This document shows positions 60,901 through 61,460 of a DNA stretch of 64,000 nt, piece by piece; position 1 is the stretch's first letter; every line of letters begins with the position of its first letter. Location: contig JACVVK020000005.1 of NCBI GenBank assembly GCA_018292915.2, forward strand, positions 2,266,001 through 2,330,000. The letters run 5' to 3'. Both the position numbers and the translations under genes were made by a program. The notes under the pieces are model-generated. The model saw only the letters and a list, made by a program, of their open reading frames with translations. It was not told the origin of the DNA and made no database searches. This DNA is from Batillaria attramentaria (lineage: Eukaryota; Mollusca; Gastropoda; Batillariidae).

Positions 60901-61460
60901 GGATGCCCCCAGACATACCTAGCATAACAACGGGAGCCGGGATAGCCGAATGGTAGAGCGTTGGGTTCTCAGTACTGGGGTCGTGAGTTTGACTCCCGGC
61001 TGGGGCCAAATATTTGTGCTGGGCCTTTTCTCGTTGCCCGACCGTCTTTGATATCACCCGTACGTGGAGGAAAAGGACGTTAAACTCCCAAACACCCCCC
61101 CCCCCCCAACACCCCACCCCCTAGTATAACAGCAGGCTTGCGTTCACGGCGTTGCCATTTCGTCACCAAATGCTACACAATATTCCTCCTTCCGGATCTG
61201 ATGGACCATTTTGGTGATCTCAGTCTGGGCCGATATTCGCCGAAACTTACGTCAAGTTTGATAGGTTCTTTTCAGAGCTGATTACCGATTGCAGGTTTTT
61301 CATCCATTATTATCGCCATGTTCCTCCATTATTTATCATTTCTCACGAAATGTCGTCTGCTTCTCTGTGTCTTTCCAGGCTACCAAGGCGGCGGGCAGCA
61401 GTATGGCGGCCAGGGCCGAGGAGGAGGAGGAGGTGGTGGGCAGCGGGGAGGCAACTCCAG
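7957..61460 (+). CDS. XRN2: XRN2 (Rat1), nuclear 5'-3' exoribonuclease 2, 30 coding exons
   Basis: Processively degrades 5'-monophosphate RNA in the nucleus and promotes RNA polymerase II termination (torpedo model) and rRNA/snoRNA trimming. Exons 1-29 (7957-24944) and a Gly-rich exon (61379-61460) join with GT/AG sites and matching phases to about 878 residues; human XRN2 has about 950. Numbering assumes one missing base is restored in exon 1. Conserved features: N-terminal [16 protein letters not shown] (D54); MAIDG (D103); the basic KMNQQRSRR loop (110-118); PGEGEHK (E204, E206); DADLIML (D234, D236); a CCHC zinc knuckle (C264, C267, H272, C277) that marks XRN2 rather than XRN1; NDFLPHLP (D345); the second conserved region with [11 protein letters not shown] (about 640-650); and a QYGGQGRGG tail. 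The linker at about 405-505 is basic, then acidic ([11 protein letters not shown]). Identity is certain; the true 3' end is not. Confidence 0.96.
8031..8366. other. XRN2 intron 1, no recognised element
   Basis: 336 bp of unique-looking sequence. Being just downstream of the promoter it may contain regulatory sites, but I can point to none. Confidence 0.6.
8367..8494 (+). CDS. XRN2: XRN2 exon 2
   Basis: 128 nt, acceptor TTCCAG, donor GTGAGT. Encodes [13 protein letters not shown] through [18 protein letters not shown] to HPED (residues 26-67) plus two bases; includes catalytic D54. Confidence 0.95.
8495..9037. other. XRN2 intron 2, short GATA microsatellite only
   Basis: Contains a (GATA)n stretch at about 8540-8565 and otherwise unique sequence without terminal repeats or coding signal. 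Confidence 0.6.
9038..9149 (+). CDS. XRN2: XRN2 exon 3
   Basis: 112 nt, acceptor TCTGCAG, donor GTAAGT. Encodes [19 protein letters not shown], then [16 protein letters not shown] (to residue 105); contains D103 of the active site. Confidence 0.95.
9427..9488 (+). CDS. XRN2: XRN2 exon 4
   Basis: 62 nt, acceptor TTTCAG, donor GTAAGA. Encodes [20 protein letters not shown], the basic loop that binds the 5' phosphate of the RNA in the XRN family. Confidence 0.95.
9693..9804 (+). CDS. XRN2: XRN2 exon 5
   Basis: 112 nt, acceptor TTGACAG, donor GTGAGT. Encodes [19 protein letters not shown], a proline-rich turn, and FDSNCITP (to residue 163). Confidence 0.94.
9805..10153. other. XRN2 intron 5 with pyrimidine tracts
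   Basis: A CT-rich region (about 9865-9990) of degenerate CTCT repeats precedes the exon 6 acceptor by about 160 bp. Nothing else is recognised. Confidence 0.7.
10154..10316 (+). CDS. XRN2: XRN2 exon 6
   Basis: 163 nt, acceptor GTAACAG, donor GTTTGT. Encodes [34 protein letters not shown] and IMDYIRRQR (residues 164-217), with catalytic E204 and E206. Confidence 0.95.
10471..10521 (+). CDS. XRN2: XRN2 exon 7
   Basis: 51 nt, acceptor TTTTCAG, donor GTATGT. Encodes [17 protein letters not shown] (residues 218-234) and one base of the next codon; D234 belongs to the DAD active-site motif. Confidence 0.94.
10522..11170. other. XRN2 intron 7, no recognised element
   Basis: AT-rich unique sequence with no terminal repeats, tRNA-like boxes or coding signal. 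Confidence 0.6.
11171..11188 (+). CDS. XRN2: XRN2 exon 8, an 18-nt microexon
   Basis: Acceptor TGTGTTTAG, donor GTAAGT. Supplies A235, D236, L237, I238, M239, L240 and the first base of G241, the heart of the CGADADLIMLGLATHE active-site motif. Without it the frame is kept (18 nt) but the catalytic D236 is lost. Confidence 0.93.
11189..11962. other. XRN2 intron 8 with GA/TG microsatellites
   Basis: Contains (GA)n at about 11380-11400 and 11835-11850, a short TA repeat near 11490, and (TG)n at 11851-11912, ending 50 bp before the exon 9 acceptor. The rest is unique. Confidence 0.75.
11963..12052 (+). CDS. XRN2: XRN2 exon 9
   Basis: 90 nt, acceptor CACTGTAG, donor GTGAGT. Encodes [19 protein letters not shown] and [10 protein letters not shown] (residues 241-270), with the first two zinc-knuckle cysteines C264 and C267. 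Confidence 0.95.
12077..12440 (+). mobile_element. MITE with CAGGCTGGGGAATT ends, copy 2 (XRN2 intron 9)
   Basis: Bounded by CAGACTGGGGAATTG and CAATTCCCCAGCCTG, an almost perfect inverted repeat. About 364 bp, non-coding, closely similar to the copy at 26344-26732 along its whole length. It begins 25 bp after the exon 9 donor. Confidence 0.82.
12568..12617 (+). CDS. XRN2: XRN2 exon 10
   Basis: 50 nt, acceptor AAACTAG, donor GTAAGA. Encodes [17 protein letters not shown] (residues 271-287), completing the zinc knuckle with H272 and C277. Confidence 0.94.
12846..12971 (+). CDS. XRN2: XRN2 exon 11
   Basis: 126 nt, acceptor CCATAG, donor GTAAGT. Encodes [19 protein letters not shown] then [20 protein letters not shown] (to residue 329). 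Confidence 0.95.
13166..13245 (+). CDS. XRN2: XRN2 exon 12
   Basis: 80 nt, acceptor ACACAG, donor GTGCGA. Encodes [20 protein letters not shown] and LPSLEI (residues 330-355), with D345 of the last metal-binding motif. Confidence 0.95.
13404..13461 (+). CDS. XRN2: XRN2 exon 13
   Basis: 58 nt, acceptor TTTTCAG, donor GTAGGT. Encodes [20 protein letters not shown] (residues 356-375). Confidence 0.95.
13482..13888 (+). mobile_element. 5'-truncated LINE: RT ORF C-terminus plus ATT-tailed 3' end (XRN2 intron 13)
   Basis: An open frame to the TAA at 13709-13711 carries [39 protein letters not shown] and [14 protein letters not shown]. The pattern A...WNSLP...LS.FK..LKTHLF..AF is the usual C-terminus of the reverse transcriptase ORF of L2/CR1-type non-LTR elements. 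A 3' UTR with a GT run follows, then GAATAAGCGCTAGAGAAGTA and a (TTA)n tail. It starts about 20 bp after the exon 13 donor. Clade is by pattern only. Confidence 0.8.
14093..14150 (+). CDS. XRN2: XRN2 exon 14
   Basis: 58 nt, acceptor TGTTTTAG, donor GTGAGT. Encodes [19 protein letters not shown] (residues 376-394) plus one base. Confidence 0.94.
14192..14291. repeat. (GT)n microsatellite in XRN2 intron 14
   Basis: About 100 bp of nearly pure GT between exons 14 and 15, which are only 209 bp apart, so the repeat makes up half of this short intron. Confidence 0.95.
14360..14409 (+). CDS. XRN2: XRN2 exon 15
   Basis: 50 nt, acceptor TGTCCAG, donor GTATGT. Encodes [17 protein letters not shown] (residues 395-411). 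Confidence 0.94.
14566..14620 (+). mobile_element. ATT-tailed retroposon 3' end (XRN2 intron 15)
   Basis: GGCGCTTTGAGCC...GTAAAGCGCCTACACAATA followed by (TTA)n. Shares the GCGC hairpin and ATT tail of the LINE end at 13826-13888 and similar ends at 19441, 21525, 37845 and 54171 (minus strand). Truncated; no coding part. Confidence 0.6.
14703..15078. mobile_element. hAT-like MITE with CAGGGTTCGCG ends (XRN2 intron 15)
   Basis: Ends CAGGGTTCGCGTTAAC and GCGCGAACCCTG form an inverted repeat; flanks GGGCGGGC and GGGCGGGG give a 7-of-8 match to an 8-bp target duplication. The interior repeats GGGACTGGTTTT four times. About 376 bp with no transposase, so non-autonomous. Confidence 0.75.
15204..15251 (+). 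CDS. XRN2: XRN2 exon 16
   Basis: 48 nt, acceptor ATTTCAG, donor GTGAGT. Encodes [16 protein letters not shown] (residues 412-427), the basic stretch that resembles a nuclear localisation signal. Confidence 0.92.
15489..15536 (+). CDS. XRN2: XRN2 exon 17
   Basis: 48 nt, acceptor TTTGCAG, donor GTGAGT. Encodes [16 protein letters not shown] (residues 428-443), in the variable linker between the two conserved regions. Confidence 0.9.
15537..16130. other. XRN2 intron 17, poly-T tract only
   Basis: Contains a CT/poly-T tract at about 15690-15720. The remainder is unique sequence without element signatures. Confidence 0.6.
16131..16321 (+). CDS. XRN2: XRN2 exon 18
   Basis: 191 nt, acceptor CTGCACAG, donor GTAAAA. 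Encodes [20 protein letters not shown] through [17 protein letters not shown] to the acidic [12 protein letters not shown] (residues 444-506). HQAYEMR and the acidic box match the human linker. Confidence 0.94.
16600..16684 (+). CDS. XRN2: XRN2 exon 19
   Basis: 85 nt, acceptor GTCGCAG, donor GTAAGT. Encodes [19 protein letters not shown] through IVFRHNV (residues 507-535), the start of the second conserved region. Confidence 0.95.
16927..16977 (+). CDS. XRN2: XRN2 exon 20
   Basis: 51 nt, acceptor GACGCAG, donor GTGAGA. Encodes [17 protein letters not shown] (residues 536-552). Confidence 0.95.
17324..17431 (+). CDS. XRN2: XRN2 exon 21
   Basis: 108 nt, acceptor TGTGTAG, donor GTAAGT. Encodes [20 protein letters not shown] and [15 protein letters not shown] (residues 553-588). 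Confidence 0.95.
17488..17610. repeat. GT repeats and poly-G tract in XRN2 intron 21
   Basis: Short GT arrays flank a G-run of about 38 bases broken by single T and A (about 17550-17590), a strong G-quadruplex candidate on the coding strand. Confidence 0.85.
17834..17923 (+). CDS. XRN2: XRN2 exon 22
   Basis: 90 nt, acceptor GTACAG, donor GTGAGT. Encodes [20 protein letters not shown] and [10 protein letters not shown] (residues 589-618). Confidence 0.95.
17924..18413. other. XRN2 intron 22, CA repeat only
   Basis: A short (CA)n run at 18180-18203 followed by A-rich sequence. No element ends found. Confidence 0.6.
18414..18570 (+). CDS. XRN2: XRN2 exon 23
   Basis: 157 nt, acceptor TTTGCAG, donor GTGAGG. 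Encodes [37 protein letters not shown] and [10 protein letters not shown] (residues 619-670). Confidence 0.95.
18628..18859 (+). mobile_element. MITE with CAGGGCTYAAAAT ends, copy 1 (XRN2 intron 23)
   Basis: Left end CAGGGCTCAAAATTTTC, right end TTTTAAGCCCTG, an inverted repeat of about 12 bp. The interior shares TTTCCTCCTCTGAAGCACTT and CACAGATTTTAGTCTAATT with copies at 22783-23190 and 60640-60860. Non-coding; the CAGGG start suggests hAT but no clean target duplication is seen. Confidence 0.7.
19441..19508 (+). mobile_element. ATT-tailed retroposon 3' end (XRN2 intron 23)
   Basis: GAACGGCGCTCTATAAAAGC followed by (TTA)n. Same terminal architecture as the LINE at 13482-13888, preceded by a GT run as there. 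Only the 3' end remains. Confidence 0.6.
19565..19674 (+). CDS. XRN2: XRN2 exon 24
   Basis: 110 nt, acceptor GTACACAG, donor GTAAAA. Encodes [20 protein letters not shown], then [17 protein letters not shown] (residues 671-707). Confidence 0.94.
19751..20181. mobile_element. hAT-like MITE with CAGGGGTGCCAC ends (XRN2 intron 24)
   Basis: Ends CAGGGGTGCCACTTTTC and GAAAGTGGCACCCTTG form an inverted repeat, flanked by GCACTTA on both sides (7 of 8 positions if one base more is counted). A 70-bp segment with GTGCCGAGTTCCGG is duplicated in tandem at the left end, and two poly-C runs lie inside. No coding capacity. Confidence 0.72.
20884..20963 (+). CDS. XRN2: XRN2 exon 25
   Basis: 80 nt, acceptor CAACACAG, donor GTATGT. 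Encodes [18 protein letters not shown] and DPKRVETG (residues 708-733). Confidence 0.93.
21046..21372 (-). mobile_element. dispersed ~330-bp repeat A, copy 1 (XRN2 intron 25)
   Basis: Reverse complement matches 26756-27085 and 44222-44520: shared blocks include GAGTGCGCCTGTA, TTGATGATTAGTACAGCT, CATTCAAATTCT, CAGTGCCAGCATTACA and TGGTAGCAT. Short GATC/CACTG palindromes occur but clear terminal inverted repeats do not. Non-coding interspersed repeat of unknown class. Confidence 0.75.
21525..21590 (+). mobile_element. ATT-tailed retroposon 3' end (XRN2 intron 25)
   Basis: GCACCCTGAGCTCCTGCGGGAG hairpin-like stretch, AAATACCCATTATTATTA tail. Belongs with the other ATT-tailed ends but has a different stem, so it may be a second subfamily. 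Confidence 0.5.
21880..22040 (+). mobile_element. tRNA-derived SINE, diverged copy (XRN2 intron 25)
   Basis: A-box-like AATAGCCGAGCAGT, B-box GAGTTCGAATCC, then the family body TGTGCTGGC...GTCTTTGATATCACCC...GTGGAAAAAGGATGTAAA. More diverged than the copies at 45796 or 57571. Confidence 0.8.
22095..22151 (+). CDS. XRN2: XRN2 exon 26
   Basis: 57 nt, acceptor CCCCCCAG, donor GTAAGA. Completes G734 and encodes [18 protein letters not shown] (735-752) plus two bases; aligns with the VCSPVPMLRDL region of human XRN2. Confidence 0.92.
22537..22605 (+). CDS. XRN2: XRN2 exon 27
   Basis: 69 nt, acceptor GTCTAG, donor GTGAGT. Encodes [20 protein letters not shown] and SGA (residues 753-775). Confidence 0.94.
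22783..23190 (+). mobile_element. MITE with AGGGCTTAAAAT ends, copy 2 (XRN2 intron 27)
   Basis: Starts TAGGGCTTAAAATCATC, ends TTTCAAGCCCTA; inner blocks match 18628-18859. Its middle is duplicated (TCCTCTGAAGCA occurs twice) and interrupted by a poly-C/poly-A junction at 22987-23020. Confidence 0.7.
23486..23734. repeat. CT and CA microsatellites followed by a 16-bp tandem repeat
   Basis: (CT)n then (CA)n to about 23568; from 23639 about six units of AAGAATTGATGTGAAT, the last two with substitutions. In XRN2 intron 27. Confidence 0.92.
23934..24071 (+). CDS. XRN2: XRN2 exon 28
   Basis: 138 nt, acceptor TTCCGCAG, donor GTAAAA. Encodes [39 protein letters not shown] and SAALRMI (residues 776-821); RPQLGF matches WKPQLGF of human XRN2. 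Confidence 0.95.
24072..24858. other. XRN2 intron 28, AT-rich with a T-run/G-run junction
   Basis: Long ATTTT repeats (about 24215-24300) run into a G tract at 24301-24313. Otherwise unique, with no element ends. Confidence 0.7.
24859..24944 (+). CDS. XRN2: XRN2 exon 29
   Basis: 86 nt, acceptor GTTGACAG, donor GTGAGT. Encodes [20 protein letters not shown] and SYAPNRSHG plus one base (residues 822-850), aligning with the low-complexity MPRGSGTG region of human XRN2. Confidence 0.92.
25245..25294. repeat. T-run/G-run homopolymer junction
   Basis: Poly-T passes directly into a 45-base G-rich run interrupted by single T. Likely G-quadruplex and a probable weak point of the assembly. Confidence 0.85.
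25820..25880. repeat. (CA)n microsatellite
   Basis: Pure CA, about 61 bp, in XRN2 intron 29. Confidence 0.95.
26344..26732 (+). mobile_element. MITE with CAGGCTGGGGAATT ends, copy 3
   Basis: Starts CAGACTGGGGAACTG, ends CAATTCCCTAACCTG. Closest relative of copy 2 (12077-12440), with the same block order including GGTCCCACAGTAGTGTGCTA near the right end. Confidence 0.82.
26756..27085 (+). mobile_element. dispersed ~330-bp repeat A, copy 2
   Basis: Same element as 21046-21372 (reverse) and 44222-44520, beginning GCTAAGCCAGCTTA and ending AATGGTAGCATTAGTCCCGT. Non-coding. Confidence 0.75.
27264..27425 (-). mobile_element. tRNA-derived SINE, minus-strand copy
   Basis: Read on the minus strand: GGGGAGCCGGGGTGGCCGAA (A box), GAGTTCGAATCC (B box), then the family tail to GTGGAAAAGGACGTTAAACC. 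Full length, about 160 bp. Confidence 0.88.
28053..28117. repeat. (CA)n microsatellite
   Basis: Pure CA, about 64 bp; the minus-strand Cys-Val frames are repeat artefacts. Confidence 0.95.
28230..28860. repeat. degenerate minisatellite, purine-rich units of roughly 100-130 bp
   Basis: Recurring blocks AACACTGACAGT(GTT), GTCTGATAGTTTCGGGG, AAAATGGAGGCAAAC and AGAGAAA appear five or six times in the same order, with expanded G and A runs between them. Strongly purine-biased on the plus strand. Confidence 0.7.
29020..29138 (+). CDS. candidate alternative last exon of XRN2
   Basis: After an acceptor TTTTTCTGGTCCCAG, phase-1 joining from exon 29 reads [20 protein letters not shown] and ends in [11 protein letters not shown] and TAA at 29136-29138. 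An internal donor at 29097 (GTAAGG) would end in phase 0 and does not fit the Gly-rich exon at 61379. It could be a short alternative C-terminus or chance; no other support. Confidence 0.25.
29139..29265. promoter_or_regulatory. candidate non-coding regulatory island 1
   Basis: Non-repetitive, CpG-containing sequence next to microsatellite-rich DNA, with GTTATTATTTCACC, TCCACTTCACC and TTTCTAATTGGCCCC (homeodomain-type TAATTG). No open frame continues through it. Inferred only. Confidence 0.3.
30031..30204 (+). mobile_element. tRNA-derived SINE
   Basis: GAGCCGGGATGGCCGAATGG A-box region, slightly mutated B box (GAGGTCGAATCTC), body and GTGGAAAAGGACGTAAAAC tail. Full length. Confidence 0.87.
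30530..30573. repeat. (CTA)n trinucleotide repeat
   Basis: About 12 CTA units after CCACCA. The poly-Val/poly-Leu frames over it are artefacts. Confidence 0.95.
31036..31155 (+). mobile_element. tRNA-derived SINE, 5'-truncated
   Basis: Begins at GGCTGGGGCCAAATATTGTG, just after the B box, and keeps the body and a C-rich tail. The tRNA-like promoter half is missing. Confidence 0.8.
31660..31815 (+). repeat. dispersed repeat B, copy 1, with a 13-bp perfect hairpin
   Basis: Matches 44515-44640 (AACGCCGCTGAGAT.GAAAAC, TTTGGCCATTGCGACCGTTT, GACTTTGTGGCTTCT). It ends in TGGCTTCTGATAT (31772-31784) and its exact inverse (31797-31809) around a 12-base loop. Confidence 0.7.
31985..32175. promoter_or_regulatory. 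candidate non-coding regulatory island 2
   Basis: Unique, GC-balanced sequence with ACGTTACCTCTCATAAAT, GGCGTTAACC and CATCATAATTGTTTGG (TAATTG). Short frames here have no homology I can recognise. Confidence 0.28.
32490..32690. promoter_or_regulatory. candidate non-coding regulatory island 3 (CpG-rich)
   Basis: About 200 bp with a high local CpG count (GTCGACGTCGAGGACGGT and neighbours) around the homeodomain-like CTAAATTAGCTC and TTCATTAGTAGC. Unlike its AT-rich and repeat-rich surroundings. Confidence 0.3.
32833..33094. repeat. palindromic repeat cluster built from GGATAAATCGGAA and GGTTCCGAAATATCC
   Basis: CAGGATAAATCGGAA occurs at about 32849, 33001 and 33045, each followed by GGTTCC. 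GGTTCCGAAATATCC and its inverse TATTTCGGAACC occur near 32838, 32956 and 33076. The whole can fold on itself several ways. A SINE follows directly. Confidence 0.75.
33095..33262 (+). mobile_element. tRNA-derived SINE
   Basis: GGGACAGCCGAATGGTAGAG, B box GAGTTCGAACC, body with GGTCTTTTGATATCAC and a mutated tail (GTGGAAAAGGGCGTCACAC). Confidence 0.86.
33371..33512 (-). mobile_element. LINE/retroposon 3' end with AAGT-repeat tail, minus strand
   Basis: The plus strand reads (CTTA)n then GGCCCATGGCTCCAAGTGGA, GCATAGGCCATCGACGACC and TTCTGGGCTACTCTTGCCAG. On the minus strand this is a GC-rich 3' end with an (AAGT)n tail, as in tetranucleotide-tailed non-LTR elements. 5'-truncated. Confidence 0.55.
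33894..34058 (+). mobile_element. tRNA-derived SINE with inverted 3' tail
   Basis: Head and body are standard (GGGAGCCGGGGTGGCCGAAT, B box GAGTTCGTATCCC, CATCGTTGCTCCGTC). After GATGTCACC the next ~38 bases are the reverse complement of the family's 3' end (GGGGATTTAACGTCC, TTTTCCACC) instead of its forward form. Confidence 0.82.
34611..34680. repeat. (TG)n and (TTGTG)n microsatellite
   Basis: About 50 bp of TG then four TTGTG units. Confidence 0.95.
35215..35260. repeat. T-run/G-run homopolymer junction
   Basis: Poly-T into a G-run of 17 and further G tracts. Same architecture as 5690-5722, 24291-24313, 25245-25294 and 60869-60902. Confidence 0.85.
37046..37135 (-). mobile_element. retroposon 3' end with GACTT-repeat tail, minus strand
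   Basis: The plus strand reads (CAAGT)n, then AAAATACTTTTATTTATCCC and CGTGGGGCAATTC. On the minus strand: GAATTGCCCCACGGGGATAA, ATAAAAGTATTTT and a (GACTT)n tail, a typical non-LTR 3' end. Confidence 0.55.
37185..37275. repeat. (CT)n-(CA)n compound microsatellite
   Basis: About 55 bp CT followed by 36 bp CA. Confidence 0.95.
37508..37577. repeat. (CT)n-(GT)n microsatellite next to a tRNA-like fragment
   Basis: GT run of about 60 bp. Directly after it (37585-37650) the minus strand holds a B-box-like sequence and AAGCGGTTAAGACGTCGGAC, the head of another tRNA-type repeat. Confidence 0.8.
37749..37811. repeat. (GT)n microsatellite
   Basis: Pure GT, about 62 bp, in front of the ATT-tailed end at 37845. 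Confidence 0.95.
37845..37893 (+). mobile_element. ATT-tailed retroposon 3' end
   Basis: GACGGGCGCCTTACAAGTAC, then (TTA)n; preceded by a GT run as in the copies at 13800 and 19420. Confidence 0.58.
38215..38340. promoter_or_regulatory. candidate regulatory island 4 with a DR1 nuclear-receptor site
   Basis: 38292-38304 reads, on the minus strand, AGGTCAAAGGTCG: two half-sites spaced by one base, the HNF4/RXR DR1 type. Nearby are TTTTGATAAACG and AATTATGACAATGG. The open frame across it ([10 protein letters not shown]...) ends at a possible donor, but nothing supports an exon. Confidence 0.3.
38510..38800. other. AT-rich low-complexity stretch
   Basis: AATAAT, GATGATAAT and AAATAAATA runs; nothing else recognised. 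Confidence 0.8.
39995..40140. promoter_or_regulatory. candidate regulatory island 5
   Basis: Unique GC-balanced sequence from CATGGCTGCAAGTTGGC to GGTGTATTGATTTACC. ATTGATTT at 40126-40133 is the Onecut/HNF6-type core. No frame carries a recognisable protein. Confidence 0.27.
40450..40525. repeat. (CA)n microsatellite
   Basis: Pure CA, about 76 bp. Confidence 0.95.
41491..41625. repeat. (CT)n and (GT)n microsatellites
   Basis: CT about 50 bp, 20-bp spacer, GT about 65 bp. Confidence 0.95.
41723..41996. repeat. (CT)n, (CA)n and (GT)n microsatellite cluster
   Basis: CT to 41771, CA 41778-41844, then 85 bp of unique sequence and GT 41930-41996. The CA and GT arrays are inverted copies and could pair as a long stem. 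Confidence 0.95.
42870..43130. promoter_or_regulatory. candidate regulatory island 6 with forkhead and CCAAT-type sites
   Basis: TGTTTATTTG at 42950-42959 is a textbook FoxA core; GATTGG (42943-42948) and CATTGG (42974-42979) are inverted CCAAT boxes. Also ACTCCATTAACACGC, TGTATATGC and CTCATTATTACC. Unique and free of repeats for about 250 bp. Confidence 0.38.
43285..43440. promoter_or_regulatory. candidate regulatory island 7
   Basis: Unique stretch with GCAGACACTTTAATCAGGGC, CAATTTCATTAGAGAAATTA and CCGTAAATTTGCTTG, that is several TAAT/ATTA cores spaced 10-30 bp apart, in CpG-containing sequence. Confidence 0.33.
43545..43619. repeat. (CA)n microsatellite
   Basis: Pure CA, about 75 bp. 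Confidence 0.95.
44034..44080 (+). mobile_element. tRNA-SINE 3' fragment
   Basis: Only the 3' end is left: CTTTGATATCACCCTTATGT, GGTGGAAAAGGATATTAAAC. Confidence 0.75.
44222..45080 (+). mobile_element. mosaic of dispersed repeats A, B, C and D
   Basis: 44222-44520 matches repeat A (26756-27085; reverse of 21046-21372). 44515-44640 matches repeat B (31660-31815). 44700-44860 matches the reverse complement of 57790-57940 (CAGCGCCGTTTAACTAGTT, CCACAATGGT). 44865-45080 matches 48290-48440 (ACACAAACAAGTATTCAGGC, GCCTCCGCCTGTGAACATTC). The last is split in this copy by an insert ending in (TATCT)n. The blocks also occur separately, so this may be one large element or a cluster. Confidence 0.65.
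45435..45590. promoter_or_regulatory. candidate regulatory island 8
   Basis: Unique, CpG-containing: CCGTCAATTTAAGCGGCC, TTGTCAGTTAATTATATG (TTAATTA homeodomain core), GGCCTCGCCCTATTAGATC. Confidence 0.32.
45796..46517 (+). mobile_element. tRNA-derived SINE with 13-bp target duplication, split by a LINE derivative
   Basis: Head and B box at 45796-45898, tail at 46452-46517. Flanked by ACCCTCATGATAG on both sides (45783-45795 and 46518-46530), perfect over 13 bp, showing target-primed insertion. Confidence 0.9.
45899..46441 (+). mobile_element. short internally deleted LINE (RTE-like ends) inside the SINE
   Basis: Flanked by TATCATCGTT (45889-45898 and 46442-46451). A GC-rich leader is followed by a 93-codon frame (46153-46434). 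Its middle reads [19 protein letters not shown], the start of an AP-endonuclease domain; it then passes straight to [19 protein letters not shown] and LCSPGNKED stop, the usual C-terminus of such ORFs. The endonuclease core and the entire reverse transcriptase are missing. The 3' end is ACTAG repeats. It must have been moved by a full LINE in trans. Confidence 0.8.
47280..47815. repeat. three diverged tandem units of about 150-200 bp
   Basis: Unit starts AGCGAGA(AG)ATCTAGTTG.CCGCACG at 47279, 47484 and (shortened) 47650, with a last AGCGAGAT at 47800. Each has GTGGCACAGATCCTCATTGG (47410, 47578, 47722) and ATTTATCTC.GTG. A further GTGGCACAGGTCCTCGTGAG lies at 48126. Each unit holds an ATTGG box. 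Confidence 0.78.
48290..48442 (+). repeat. dispersed repeat D, intact copy
   Basis: Matches 44865-45080. Contains an inverted repeat CAGGCGGTGGC...GCCTCCGCCTG around TATATATA, so it can form a hairpin. Followed by CATAATAATAATG. Confidence 0.68.
48881..48914. repeat. (GA)n microsatellite
   Basis: About 34 bp of pure GA. Confidence 0.95.
49140..50540. other. intron 29 segment, no gene or element recognised
   Basis: Unique sequence with T/GT-rich low complexity (49975-50160) and a CA/C-run at 49764-49820. ORFs are short and not supported. Confidence 0.6.
51819..52372. repeat. cluster of five long (CT)n tracts
   Basis: CT arrays at about 51819-51860, 51987-52005, 52086-52130, 52197-52240 and 52334-52370, separated by 60-125 bp. 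Further ones at 51016-51041 and 53385-53414. All polypyrimidine on the plus strand, that is GAGA on the minus strand. Confidence 0.92.
52598..52673. repeat. (CA)n microsatellite
   Basis: Pure CA, about 75 bp. The 251-codon frame crossing it is low complexity. Confidence 0.95.
54171..54250 (-). mobile_element. ATT-tailed retroposon 3' end, minus strand
   Basis: On the minus strand: GTAAAGCGCGTTGAGCTCAC, GATACTGCGCTATATGAGA, then (TTA)n. Same design as 13826-13888. Confidence 0.65.
54283..54345. repeat. (CA)n microsatellite
   Basis: Pure CA, about 62 bp. Confidence 0.95.
54530..54658. repeat. (TG)n-(GA)n-poly(G) compound repeat
   Basis: TG about 60 bp, GA about 43 bp, then a G-run of 18. Purine-rich on the plus strand after 54590. 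Confidence 0.95.
55040..55195. promoter_or_regulatory. candidate regulatory island 9
   Basis: Unique, GC-rich: CGACGCCTTCAATTTGGGGG, GCAGATTAACGCAACCGGG, GGTCCGGGCTGGCCCGGCC and GCCTGATTAAGCCGCGG (two ATTA cores). Sharply different from the CT and GT arrays around it. Confidence 0.33.
55738..55885 (+). mobile_element. tRNA-derived SINE, very diverged
   Basis: Recognisable by TAAGTTCGAATCCCGGCTTG, TTTGTGCTGGCTTTTTTTTC, CGCCCCGCCTTCGAAGTCAC and GGACGTTAAACC. The A-box half is no longer readable. Confidence 0.6.
56373..56438. repeat. (CA)n microsatellite
   Basis: Pure CA, about 64 bp. Confidence 0.95.
57571..57744 (+). mobile_element. tRNA-derived SINE with 16-bp target duplication
   Basis: Complete element from GGGAGCCGGGGTGGCCGAAT to the CCCAAACACCCACCCT tail. 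Flanked by TACGACAACGCTGTGG (57555-57570) and TACGACAATGCTGTGG (57745-57760), one mismatch. The cleanest copy for defining the family. It landed in repeat C (57770-57945). Confidence 0.92.
58262..58669. mobile_element. mariner-type MITE, 408 bp
   Basis: Ends CAGCCTTCACAAAAAGTTGA and (reverse complement of the right) CAGTCTTCACAAAAAGTTAA, flanked by TA on both sides (58260-58261, 58670-58671). This is the Tc1/mariner signature. No transposase frame. It abuts the 546-bp tandem duplication. Confidence 0.88.
58672..59755. repeat. 546-bp tandem duplication of unique sequence
   Basis: Copy 1 58672-59217, copy 2 59218 to about 59755, starting TGATTATAAACGAATCGCCC. Only a handful of substitutions and one A-run length change separate them, so the event is young. 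Copy 1 also repeats GGGAGTGGATTTTCTGC twice at its end. Contains CCTAATTACATGAC, GGTTAATTGCCG and TTACCATTAAGCAAGG and CpG-rich ends; no coding frame is convincing. Perhaps a duplicated enhancer. Confidence 0.92.
60640..60860 (+). mobile_element. MITE with GCTTAAAAT end, copy 3 (right end lost)
   Basis: GAGCTTAAAATCTTCCACC, TTACTCCTCTGAAGCGCTTT and GCACAGATTTTAGTTC match copies 1 and 2. A second half-unit with CTTCCTCCTCTGAAAC follows, and a T-run/G-run junction at 60869-60902 ends the match. Confidence 0.65.
60930..61120 (+). mobile_element. tRNA-derived SINE with 11-bp target duplication
   Basis: CGGGAGCCGGGATAGCCGAAT, B box GAGTTTGACTCCC (mutated), usual body and tail. Flanks CTAGCATAACA (60919-60929) and CTAGTATAACA (61121-61131). 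Confidence 0.88.
61379..61460 (+). CDS. XRN2: XRN2 Gly-rich C-terminal exon (last coding exon visible)
   Basis: Acceptor GTCTTTCCAG. Joined in phase 1 from exon 29 it reads [16 protein letters not shown], a Gly run, and QRGGNS (residues 851-877) plus AG. The next bases GTAACT are a fair donor, but if unspliced the frame closes at once with AGG TAA (stop 61462-61464), giving ...GGNSR. XRN2 proteins end in such a tail, so either reading is possible. A different frame (AARAEEEEE) is open but does not match the phase. Confidence 0.8.
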
